A stretch of DNA of 7,721 nt from JADDRA01 sp038233555 (GCA_038233555.1 JBBSLT010000114.1:1-7721), one strand, 5' to 3'; counted from the first letter of the stretch, positions 1 to 5,139 are shown. Numbers and translations: made by a program. Notes: generated from the letters alone by a model not told the origin.

Positions 1-1
1 A

Positions 2-148
2 CTCGGCCGCTTCGGTGTGGTCAGCGTCTCGGCACTGACCCTCGTTGTTGCCGGCGCATGGACGATCGATCGACGACGAGCACGACGCAGCGCCGAGGAC
101 AACATCCCACTCGACGAGGAGAGCCCTACCAATGACCGACATGTTTGA
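2..148 (+). CDS. C-terminal end of a membrane protein (5' end outside the window)
   Basis: This frame is open from the window edge to a TGA at 146-148 and gives 48 residues. The first ~19 are hydrophobic (VVSVSALTLVVAGAWTI) and read as the last membrane helix. A basic stretch, DRRRARR, follows and by the positive-inside rule should be cytoplasmic, then an acidic polar tail ending in NDRHV. The family cannot be recognised from the tail. The stop lies inside the following reading frame (ATG at 132, 17 bp overlap), so the two were probably co-transcribed and translationally coupled. The tail itself looks undamaged, which places the rearrangement breakpoint further right. Alternative: a chance open frame, but hydrophobic segment plus basic anchor plus coupled start makes that unlikely. 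Confidence 0.6.
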   Translation, partial: LGRFGVVSVSALTLVVAGAWTIDRRRARRSAEDNIPLDEESPTNDRHV

Positions 149-194
149 TCTGGTTGTGATCGGCGCCGGCATGGCTGGCGTCAACGCAGCCAAC
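132..194 (+). pseudogene. N-terminal stub of a FAD/NAD-dependent disulfide oxidoreductase
   Basis: ATG at 132 follows a good ribosome binding site (GAGGAG, 8-10 bases upstream). The first ~21 residues, MTDMFDLVVIGAGMAGVNAA, are a textbook Rossmann start: beta strand DLVVIGAG, the GxGxxG dinucleotide-binding glycines, then a small-residue helix. This is typical of pyridine nucleotide-disulfide oxidoreductases of the dihydrolipoamide dehydrogenase/mercuric reductase type. In that family the sequence should continue to a second strand and a CxxxxC redox pair. Here it turns into low-quality Arg/Ser-rich sequence after about NAAN and stays open only by chance to a stop at 582-584. The protein would be non-functional: over 400 residues, including the redox cysteines and both remaining domains, are absent. 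The 3' limit given is my estimate of the breakpoint. Confidence 0.6.
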
Positions 195-195
195 A

Positions 196-468
196 ATCGG
201 ACTTCGACCAGCGATCGAAAAGTGGTCGGCCGAGACGCTGGGTGCGCAACTGGTCATCTTCGACGTCGCCTCCCTTCCAAGCCTCGTATTCGGCGTCACC
301 ACGCTGGCTGTGCTCGGCGCCGCCTACCCAGCCTTTCGCTCGGTCCGGTTGGATCCGCTGGAGGCTCTGGAGCGCAAGAGCGTCACACGCTCGCACAGGC
401 TCGGTGCCTCCTCTTCATCGTTGACCACGACTCCCGTTGGTTGGGCGAAGAGCGCCGAGACCAGCTGA
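196..468 (+). pseudogene. C-terminal fragment of an FtsX/MacB-type ABC transporter permease
   Basis: In a different frame from the stub before it, 90 codons run to a TGA at 466-468. They contain a polar stretch (GLRPAIEKWSAETLGAQ), one clear hydrophobic helix (LPSLVFGVTTLAVLGAAY), then PAFRSVRLDPLEALERK. The ending P-A-x-R-S-x-R-L-D-P-L-E-A-L is the hallmark C-terminus of FtsX/MacB-family permeases: the last transmembrane helix followed by a short cytoplasmic tail. A further ~25 polar Ser/Thr-rich residues extend past the usual end. There is no start codon, no periplasmic domain and no other membrane helices. An in-frame TGA at 157-159 shows it cannot be read from upstream, so this is a remnant. 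The 5' limit is the approximate seam with the oxidoreductase stub. Confidence 0.6.
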
Positions 469-774
469 TCGCGAAGCAGGGCCGTCCCCATGGACCTTGC
501 GCTGTCATCTCGCTGACGCCGCCGCTGTCAGATTGCTGTCGTCTTACACGTCCCGGAGCGCGTATTCCGGCCTGGGGGATCTGACCGAGGCGAACGGCCA
601 GTTCGCTCACGCCCAGGCCGGCCTTTGGCCCGCAACTGGGCCATGGCTGCCTCGGGCTTGCGGTTGCGCACCCCTAGAGAGACCATGGCGGGCCCGACGG
701 ACAGTCACGGGCCTGGAGGACTCCGAGCATGCCAGCTCGACATCCGTTCCACGACCGGTACGGTGTCGCTGAGC
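469..774. other. No gene recognised; probably degraded sequence
   Basis: I find no frame on either strand with recognisable family features. Several overlapping frames are open, as expected for high-GC DNA. A GGAGGA at 715-720 sits 8 bases before an ATG at 729, a good-looking initiation site, but that frame gives an Arg/Pro-rich product characteristic of the wrong frame across the membrane protein that follows. Confidence 0.4.
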
Positions 775-1326
775 ATGCGATGGGAAGCTCATCCAGCCCG
801 CCAGGCCCTCGCCTACGGGTTGCTCTCCGGCGCCGTGTATGGAGCTCTCCAAGGGCTCGGCGACCGGTCGATTGGCAAGGCCGTGCTCAGCGGCCTCGTC
901 TTCGGCGCCCTCATGTCGGCGGCGCACTACGCCGGCCTTCGGGCCAACGCGCACCTCAGCGGGCTCCGCCCCCAGGAGCGGCGGACGGTGTGGGCGGCCG
1001 TACGCCGAGGCCAAGCCGTTGCCGACCCGTCCCTGGCCGCCGCTGCCATCCGCCACGCCCGCAGCGTGCAGCGGCCGCCCGGTGGCCAGCGGCTGGGGCG
1101 GGTGCTGGCCTGGGGCCTCCTGGGCGCCAGCGTCCTCGCACTTGGCCTGACGGTGTCGGCCGGTTCCACACCAGGCGTTATCGCCGCTGGCTTCTCCTGC
1201 CTGGTGTGGGTCGTCATCCTCGTCCTCGGACCGAGGCTGGAGCGACGCATCCAGGAACGGGCCCGCGCCGCCGAGCTGGCGACGGCGCGACTGGTCGAGG
1301 GGCGAGGCCCATCCGTCCCGAGCTGA
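775..1326 (+). CDS. Hypothetical membrane protein, four predicted helices
   Basis: Length 183 residues from ATG 775. Two hydrophobic segments (about residues 11-28 and 34-55, rich in Gly/Ala with paired GAVYGAL/GLVFGAL motifs) are followed by a soluble middle of ~50 residues with LRPQERRTVWAAVRRGQ and a DPSLA motif. Two more helices (about 108-126 and 132-152) and a basic/amphipathic C-terminal tail complete it. The middle pattern (L-x-P-x-E-R-x2-V-x2-A-V-R-R-G...D-P-x-L-A) resembles one I associate with small uncharacterised actinobacterial membrane proteins; I know no function. Start choice: translation looks protein-like only from MRWEAHPAR onward. Upstream in-frame ATGs at 625 and 685 would add an unconvincing Gly/Ser/Thr-rich leader, and no start has a strong ribosome binding site, so the 5' end is uncertain. 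No partner gene is visible. Confidence 0.65.
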   Translation: MRWEAHPARQALAYGLLSGAVYGALQGLGDRSIGKAVLSGLVFGALMSAAHYAGLRANAHLSGLRPQERRTVWAAVRRGQAVADPSLAAAAIRHARSVQRPPGGQRLGRVLAWGLLGASVLALGLTVSAGSTPGVIAAGFSCLVWVVILVLGPRLERRIQERARAAELATARLVEGRGPSVPS

Positions 1327-1653
1327 GACCGATGCCGGTCACGGCGATCGAAAGGGGGGTGGATGGCGTCACGGAGGGAGATCCGCTACCCCACCGGGGG
1401 TGGGCTCGCACCACCGTAAGATGCAGCCCGATGATCACGATGGCAGGAAATCGAAGAAGTCGCACCAGCAAGAGGGCCCCGGACCGTACGGCACGAGCCG
1501 GCACGAGACGTTGACGCCACGGCTCGGCGTGACCTTGGCGTGACCTTACGGGTGGTCACGAGGGGTCACTGGCCGGCACTGGACGACACTCCATACCCCT
1601 CCCGACCAGCACTTTTACAGATTCGCCCTGGTCAGCGAACCCCTCAATTCTGC
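1327..1653. other. Gene-poor stretch with small open frames, hairpin and half-site cluster
   Basis: No recognisable gene. CCCACC/GGTGGG (1390-1404) can fold into a 6-bp hairpin after the membrane protein but lacks a T-run, so it is at best a weak terminator. TAAGAT at 1417-1422 resembles a -10 box. It is followed by ATG 1421 (40 hydrophilic codons to TGA 1541-1543) and ATG 1431 (27 codons to TGA 1512-1514); neither has a ribosome binding site or a familiar product. The tandem duplication and half sites at 1526-1569 are listed separately. Confidence 0.4.
1526..1569. repeat. 11-bp tandem duplication and four GTGACC half sites (two direct, two inverted)
   Basis: GGCGTGACCTT occurs twice back to back (1526-1536, 1537-1547) with no mismatch. 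Each copy holds GTGACC (1529-1534, 1540-1545). Two inverted copies, GGTCAC, follow at 1554-1559 and 1564-1569. Half-site starts are 11, 14 and 10 bp apart, close to one helical turn, as expected for protein binding on one DNA face. On the common strand the shared core is approximately CGTGACC. Placed about 85-125 bp left of a tRNA 3' remnant, the cluster would fit integrase arm sites or excisionase sites; it could equally be an operator or chance repetition. Confidence 0.5.
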
Positions 1654-1712
1654 CTTCCAAGCTGGTGACGCGGGTTCGACACCCGTCACCCGTCAGCAAA
1701 AATCCTGGTCAG
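1627..1712 (+). repeat. 9-bp direct repeats flanking the tRNA-Gly remnant
   Basis: CCTGGTCAG occurs at 1627-1635 and again at 1704-1712, 77 bp apart, one on each side of the tRNA-Gly 3' remnant. Short direct repeats around an attachment core are common as recombinase arm sites. Nine bases is short enough to be coincidence, so weight comes only from the position. Confidence 0.35.
1654..1693 (+). pseudogene. 3' half of tRNA-Gly (anticodon TCC), probable attachment-site remnant
   Basis: The segment has exact tRNA geometry from the anticodon loop onward. It reads anticodon loop CTTCCAA (TCC at 1656-1658), 3' anticodon strand GCTGG, 4-nt variable loop TGAC, T-stem GCGGG/CCCGT (one G-T closing pair) around the T-loop TTCGACA, and 3' acceptor strand CACCCGT. 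This matches the 3' part of bacterial tRNA-Gly(TCC), whose acceptor strand is normally CACCCGC. Upstream there is no matching D-arm, the 31 bases where the 5' half should lie do not pair, and the 5' anticodon strand (TCTGC) mismatches GCTGG. No CCA follows. Identity beginning in the anticodon loop is typical for the 3' tRNA piece left by tyrosine-integrase elements. No integrase gene or intact tRNA-Gly lies in this window. Confidence 0.65.
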
Positions 1713-1714
1713 AC

Positions 1715-2033
1715 CTATTTTTCCCGGTCCCCGGCCGCTCCCCGAGCGAGGTTCACGACGGCAGCCCTCGGCTCCCACCCGAGCGGCCTCGATGAGGCGG
1801 TTGATGCCCACGGCGATGGCCCTGTCGCGTAGTGGCGCCGCCGCCGTGCGGATGCTGCTGTCGGAGTTGGAGCCGCGCCTAGTTCTCCGGGAGATGGGAG
1901 ACCCCCGAGAACGCGGGCCGAGCCGCGTGTGCTACCGCAGTAGGATCGGATCCTCTCGGAGGGATGTTCAGCTCGCTGCCCAGGGTGGTCCCCACCGCTG
2001 CCGCGCAGCCGTCGATCGTGACTTGATGCGGCG
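1715..2033. other. Intergenic stretch, possible decayed coding sequence on the minus strand
   Basis: No recognisable gene. On the minus strand two frames look faintly coding: a 62-codon open stretch (2067 down to the TAG at 1879-1881) containing HQVTIDGCAAAVGTTLGSE, and then in another frame AIAVGINRLIEAARVGAEG (about 1760-1815). They have fair GC3 but no start codon and no family I recognise, so they could be pieces of one frameshifted old gene or chance. A 31-base inverted repeat at 1882-1912 is described in the findings. I see no U-tract terminator for the minus-strand operon ending at 2034. Confidence 0.35.
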
Positions 2034-2675
2034 CTAGCTTGCCGAGCGCTGCCGGCGGCGGACCGACTCAAAATCAGGAGAGGTGAGGCGGTCACGCTTG
2101 AGCTCGGAGAAGCTCTGGTAGCGGACGAGCCAGGAGACGTGGCGCCACACCTCCACCGCCTCCTCGTCGGTCGGCAGCTCGCTCAGCACCGGGCCGAAGA
2201 TGGCCGGGCCCTCGCCCCCGTCGAGCACGATGGTCGGCACGCCGAAGCTGCGGGTTCGGTCGCACAGCGTCCGGTGCTCTTCCGCCACCTGAATCGCGGT
2301 GGAGGGGTCGGCCCACGCCTTTCCGCATAGCGCCGGCTCCAACCCGGCGTCCTCGAGGGCTGCCTCCACCGTCTCGGCCGCGTCAAGGGCCTCACCTTGT
2401 TCGTGGACCCGCTCCCCGAGGGCGGCGTAGAAGGCGCCGAGAGCCCGGTGGCCACCGGCCTGGCGGGCGAGCACCGATGTGCGCAAGGCCCGGGCCGAGC
2501 GGGCGTGGGAGGCCGCCATGTCTTCGGGCTCCTTGCCGGCGTTCTGAGTCTCCAATGAGAACAACCCCCAGGAGAGCTCTATCTCTCCCAGCCGCTCCAG
2601 CGTCCGGGCCCAGCGAGACGTCTGGTAGCACCATGGGCAGATCGGGTCGAAGTAGAAGCACACGGGTTCAGCCAT
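2034..2675 (-). CDS. DsbA-family thioredoxin-fold oxidoreductase (Rv2466c-like)
   Basis: Length 213 residues, full for the family. After a beta strand (CFYFDPI) comes the redox motif C13-P-W-C16 (FDPICPWCYQTSRW). An all-helical insertion follows (~55-140), then the cis-proline loop GVPTIV (P147), then FGPVLSELP and the end FSELKRDRLTSPDFE. This order and the FDPxCPWCxxTSRW and FGPVLSxxP signatures match the actinobacterial group of mycobacterial Rv2466c, a mycothiol-dependent nitroreductase/oxidoreductase. Activity here is inferred. There is no signal peptide, so it should be cytoplasmic and use the cell's low-molecular-weight thiol. ATG 2675 is preferred: it overlaps the lgt stop by 8 bp and has GGGTGGGGA just upstream; a GTG three codons earlier (2684) is the alternative. 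Last gene of the Rrf2-lgt operon. A 2-hydroxychromene-2-carboxylate isomerase-like activity is possible but less likely given CPWC. Confidence 0.85.
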   Translation of the reverse strand: MAEPVCFYFDPICPWCYQTSRWARTLERLGEIELSWGLFSLETQNAGKEPEDMAASHARSARALRTSVLARQAGGHRALGAFYAALGERVHEQGEALDAAETVEAALEDAGLEPALCGKAWADPSTAIQVAEEHRTLCDRTRSFGVPTIVLDGGEGPAIFGPVLSELPTDEEAVEVWRHVSWLVRYQSFSELKRDRLTSPDFESVRRRQRSAS

Positions 2676-3537
2676 GTTCCCCACCCTTCCCCTGTGGCGT
2701 CGTTTCCTGCGCCTGCTCTTGCTCCTCGGAATCCTCGCCGCCGGCCGGTCGGCGGTGGCGCACGGCCAGCACCGCGGCGGCGGTGAGCGCCAGAGCCAAG
2801 GCGAACATGGCGTTGCGGCTCAGGCCGAAGAGGCGGAAGGTGGTGTCGACGCGCAGCAGCTCGATCCAGAACCGACCGATTCCGTAGAGGCCGAGGTAGG
2901 CGACGAAAAGGTTGCCTCGGGCCAGGATGCGACGCCGATCGAGGAACACCAAGAGCGCTACGACCCCGAAGTTCCAGAGCGACTCGTAGAGGAAGGTGGG
3001 ATGGAACAGCTCGGCGCCGGCGAGGTCGGGCGGGCGGTTCTCGGGAGCGATCTCGAGGCCCCAGGGCAGGTCGGTGGGCCGGCCGAAGAGCTCCTGGTTG
3101 AAGTAGTTGCCCCACCGCCCGATGGCCTGGGCGAGAGGGATCGCCGGTGCCACGGCATCGAGCAGATCGAGCACGTCGACGCCGGCCCGCCGGGCCATGA
3201 GGCAGCCGGTGAGGGTGCCGGCGATGAGACCGCCGAAGATGGCGAGGCCGCCCTCCCAGATGTAGAGCATCTCGATCCAGCGCCCCTCGAAGCGGCCGAA
3301 ACGGGGAATGAGGTAGGCCACCCGGGCGCCAACCACCCCGGCGGCCACCGACCAGACGCCGATCCGCTGCATCAGCTCGGGATCACCGCCCCGCTGGCTC
3401 CACCGGCGCTGGGCCAGGGTGATGGCGGCCAGGGCACCAAGAGCGATGAGGATCCCGTAGAAGGTGAGATCGAGTGGTCCGATCTCGATCTTGTTGCTCG
3501 AAGGCGACGGTATGGACGCCAAGCTGGCGGCCATCAT
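2668..3537 (-). CDS. lgt: Prolipoprotein diacylglyceryl transferase
   Basis: Lgt transfers diacylglycerol from phosphatidylglycerol to the lipobox cysteine of prolipoproteins, the first step of lipoprotein maturation, in the cytoplasmic membrane. The 289 residues contain the Lgt signature G140-R-W-G-N-Y-F-N-Q-E149, with the essential Arg and Asn (R141, N144). Also present are the H179-P-T-F-L-Y-E motif and R222-F-W-I-E226 near the C-terminus, corresponding to the conserved Arg/Glu of the family. About seven hydrophobic segments are visible, beginning with YGILIALGALAAITL (27-41). The final ~30 residues form a hydrophilic Glu/Gln-rich cytoplasmic tail, as often seen in actinobacterial Lgt. ATG-ATG at 3537/3534 offer the start; no strong ribosome binding site separates them. 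It lies 28 bp after the Rrf2 gene and overlaps the downstream oxidoreductase by 8 bp. No motif is missing, so the enzyme should be active. Confidence 0.95.
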   Translation of the reverse strand: MMAASLASIPSPSSNKIEIGPLDLTFYGILIALGALAAITLAQRRWSQRGGDPELMQRIGVWSVAAGVVGARVAYLIPRFGRFEGRWIEMLYIWEGGLAIFGGLIAGTLTGCLMARRAGVDVLDLLDAVAPAIPLAQAIGRWGNYFNQELFGRPTDLPWGLEIAPENRPPDLAGAELFHPTFLYESLWNFGVVALLVFLDRRRILARGNLFVAYLGLYGIGRFWIELLRVDTTFRLFGLSRNAMFALALALTAAAVLAVRHRRPAGGEDSEEQEQAQETTPQGKGGEHG

Positions 3538-3565
3538 CGGGTCACCGGGACGTCAGGTCGCTTGG

Positions 3566-4093
3566 TCATCGGGCCGGCTCGTCTCGCCGGGACCCCAACC
3601 AGGGCGGGCGGACCTCGCGCCGGGCCCACGCACCCGGCTGGGCGAGCAGGTCCTCTACCGAGGCCGGTAGCCGGCCGGAGACGATGTCGGCCACCGTCAC
3701 CACCTCGAGCACGTCTCGCAGGCTCGCCCGAGCCGCCAACCAGACCCGCTGTAGAGTCTGAGCCGCACCCGGATAGTCGAGGTCCTCCGGCGGCGTGCGC
3801 CGGACATCGGCCAGTGGGCCCTCGACGGCTCGGATGATGTCGGCTACCGAGACCTCTGCGGCCGGGACCGTCAGCCAGTAGCCCCCGTCGGCCCCGCGTT
3901 GGCTTTGCACCATCCCCGCCCGCCGCAACTCAGCCAAGATGTTCTCCAGGAACTTGAAGGGGATCCCCTGGCGAGAAGCCAGCTCGTCGCCCTTCACCGC
4001 CGCCGGTGCCGAGGCGGCCAGTTCCACCACCGCCCGAACGGCATAGTCGACCTTGGCCGTGACCCTCACCCCTGCATCTTCGCACTTCGCCAC
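3566..4093 (-). CDS. Rrf2-family transcriptional regulator lacking the Fe-S cysteines
   Basis: Up to 175 residues. The core begins VRVTAKVDYAVRAVVELA, the classic Rrf2 opening. It continues with a winged helix: LASRQGIPFKFLENILAELR (recognition region about 40-59), then GMVQSQRGADGGYWL, the Rrf2 wing with its RGxxGGY. The part after this, where IscR and NsrR carry three cluster-binding cysteines, reads VEGPLADVRRTPPEDLDYPG with none; the only cysteine is residue 4 of the longest start. It therefore is not expected to carry an Fe-S cluster of the known kind and resembles cysteine-free Rrf2 proteins such as CymR. Start: GTG 4093 has GAGG 5 bases upstream. GTG 4069 fits the usual family N-terminus better but lacks a ribosome binding site. 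Its position 28 bp before lgt suggests it controls its own operon. No palindromic operator is evident upstream. Confidence 0.88.
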   Translation of the reverse strand: MAKCEDAGVRVTAKVDYAVRAVVELAASAPAAVKGDELASRQGIPFKFLENILAELRRAGMVQSQRGADGGYWLTVPAAEVSVADIIRAVEGPLADVRRTPPEDLDYPGAAQTLQRVWLAARASLRDVLEVVTVADIVSGRLPASVEDLLAQPGAWARREVRPPWLGSRRDEPAR

Positions 4094-4158
4094 CGCAACC
4101 TCGTGCCGGGAGCCCAGCCAGCGGCCTTGCGCCAGTGGCCGCCGTCACCACCGGACGC

Positions 4159-4548
4159 TCAGCGAAGCGAAGGATCCTCGGCTGGAACCGAAAGGAGTTC
4201 GGCCGCACCGATGATGTCGATGACCCTTCGGACGATGGGCGAGGGCGAGGACACGAGCAGACGATCACCGCGCTGGCGCAGGGACCGGGCATGGCTGCAC
4301 AGGACCTCCAGGCCGGCCAAGCCGACGAAGTCGACGTCGACCAGGTCGACCACAACGTCACCGGCGCCATCGACCAGGACGGAAAGTGAATCGACCAGAA
4401 CCGGGACCGTGGCGATGTCGATCTCTCCCCGCAGCCGGAGCCTGGGAGGATCTTGGCCGTCGGTGTGAACCTCGGCCTTCAGGGTCGGCATCGGCTTCAC
4501 GACGCCGCTTTCGTCTATCCGCTCAGACGCTTGCACGTCGACCTCCAT
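4159..4548 (-). CDS. STAS-domain protein (anti-sigma factor antagonist-like), phosphosite absent
   Basis: Length 129 residues from ATG 4548. A polar ~20-residue leader precedes a complete single STAS domain: RLRLRGEIDIATVPVLVDSL (the G-E-I-D strand-turn), VVVDLVDVDFVGLAGLEVL, and RGDRLLVSSPSPIVRRVIDIIGAAELL. In SpoIIAA-type antagonists the loop before helix 2 is F-(M/I)-D-S-(S/T)-G and its serine is phosphorylated by the anti-sigma kinase. Here it is F74-V-G-L-A-G79, so Asp and both Ser/Thr positions are lost. It may be constitutively active, or bind a partner without phospho-switching. No RsbW-like kinase or sigma factor is nearby. ATG at 4491 (MPTLKAEV) is an alternative start; neither has a clear ribosome binding site. 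It lies 65 bp upstream of the Rrf2 gene, same strand, and might be co-transcribed with it. Confidence 0.82.
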   Translation of the reverse strand: MEVDVQASERIDESGVVKPMPTLKAEVHTDGQDPPRLRLRGEIDIATVPVLVDSLSVLVDGAGDVVVDLVDVDFVGLAGLEVLCSHARSLRQRGDRLLVSSPSPIVRRVIDIIGAAELLSVPAEDPSLR

Positions 4549-4568
4549 CTACGTTGCAAAAAGATGAT

Positions 4569-4583
4569 CCCCTCGGAAAGGGG
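4569..4583 (-). terminator. Short GC hairpin with nearby T-tract, possible terminator or leader structure
   Basis: Read on the minus strand, CCCCT-TTCCG-AGGGG forms a 5-bp stem with a 5-nt loop, followed after ATCATC by TTTTT (4558-4562). The stem is short and the T-run is six bases away, so termination would be weak. It lies 21 bases before the STAS start codon, so it could end transcription from the GAF remnant or act in the STAS leader. Confidence 0.25.
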
Positions 4584-4701
4584 AGCTGCGGCGGCGGAGG
4601 TCTGGGGCCTTGCCGAGCCACAGGCACAGTTGTGACCACACGAAGTTTACGCCGATGCGGTCGTCGACGCAGCACGGGTTCGAGGCGGCCCGTCGTCGAT
4701 C

Positions 4702-4878
4702 TCAATCGAGGCGTAGCGTCTGGTCCAACACTCCCCGGGCGACATCGTGTTCCCGTACGCGTCGGTCGTAGACGTTGAGCGCACCCAGACGGAAGCTGTC
4801 GAGGTGCATGGGAATGCCTGCCACTGCTAGGTAGCCGATGGCACGGGCCTGATCTCGATAGTTCGGCCATTGGTAACC
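4702..4878 (-). pseudogene. GAF-domain fragment (GAF/ANTAR-type signalling protein remnant)
   Basis: About 58 codons read GYQWPNYRDQARAIGYLAVA, then GIPMHLDSFRLGALNVYDRR, ending VLDQTLRLD and a TGA at 4702-4704. G-x-Q-W-P-x-(F/Y)-x-x-x-A...G-(F/Y)-x-A-V-x-x-(I/F)-P-(M/L)...L-G-A-L-N-(V/L)-Y is the pattern of the second half of GAF domains in actinobacterial GAF-ANTAR regulators. Upstream homology stops near 4880, just before the start of the plus-strand gene at 4897. Downstream no ANTAR (RNA-binding) domain appears in any frame before the STAS gene. The fragment has no start codon of its own and is about a quarter of a full protein. It is read as a relic cut on both sides; a diverged very small protein is unlikely. 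Confidence 0.6.
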
Positions 4879-4884
4879 AGGCGG

Positions 4885-4890
4885 TAAGCT
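4885..4890 (+). promoter_or_regulatory. -10 box placed for a leaderless transcript
   Basis: TAAGCT fits the actinobacterial TANNNT -10 element and ends exactly six bases before the ATG at 4897, the spacing expected if transcription starts on the start codon itself. The -35 position (TTCGGC, 4862-4867, 17-bp spacer) matches consensus only at its first two T's. GAGG at 4891-4894 is too close to the ATG for a normal ribosome binding site, which also favours leaderless initiation. Confidence 0.4.
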
Positions 4891-4896
4891 GAGGCA

Positions 4897-5139
4897 ATGG
4901 ATCCCTCTGCCACGTGCGACATCTGTGGCCAGGCGGTGCCTGCGGACGAGGCGGTCCAGGCCGAGGTGTCTGTCAGCCAATTGATGTGCCCCATCTCGAT
5001 GACCTTCCACCGCAGCTGCCATGAGCGTGCCTCGTCCATGTGGCAGCCCGACGACTCCTGCTCGTTCGATCCCGACTTCCCCGAGATGCAGGCGTGGGCG
5101 GCGAACGTCGAGGGTCGAGGAGCTCCTCGCTTCGGCTAG
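4897..5139 (+). CDS. Small Cys/His-rich protein, putative zinc-binding
   Basis: Length 80 residues. C7-x-x-C10 opens the protein (CDICGQAVPADEA). It is followed by C31, H38, C41 and H42 in MCPISMTFHRSCHERAS, so CxxC...C...HxxC suggests one treble-clef or zinc-ribbon-like site. A conserved-looking tail, SMWQPDDSCSFDPDFPEMQAW, carries another cysteine (C55). I recall no named family. The C-terminal WQPD...DPxFPE pattern looks like one shared by uncharacterised actinobacterial proteins, but this is from memory and unchecked. No signal peptide or membrane segment, so presumably cytoplasmic. The start is supported by the TANNNT box six bases upstream. The next gene begins 13 bp after its stop on the same strand, so the two Cys-bearing proteins are likely co-expressed. 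Confidence 0.72.
   Translation: MDPSATCDICGQAVPADEAVQAEVSVSQLMCPISMTFHRSCHERASSMWQPDDSCSFDPDFPEMQAWAANVEGRGAPRFG

Noticed and set aside
729..1514. Long plus-strand frame with a good ribosome binding site (GGAGGA before ATG 729).
   Set aside because: The product is Arg/Pro-rich low-complexity sequence across the membrane protein gene, typical of a wrong frame in high-GC DNA.
1548..1554. ACGGGTG is an exact complement of the tRNA remnant's acceptor strand CACCCGT (1687-1693), as if a 5' tRNA half lay ~140 bases upstream.
   Set aside because: The bases between contain no D-arm, and the spacing fits neither a tRNA nor a tmRNA. A single 7-mer match in GC-rich DNA is easily chance.
2674..3837. 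Plus-strand open frame of 387 codons opposite lgt.
   Set aside because: It is antisense to a clearly recognised lgt and Rrf2 gene, is Glu/Gly/Pro-rich and has no family features.
4674..4693. ACGGGTTCGAGGCGGCCCGT looks like a T-arm with GGTTCGA.
   Set aside because: The loop would be 10 bases, not 7, and no acceptor strand or anticodon arm is at the expected distance.
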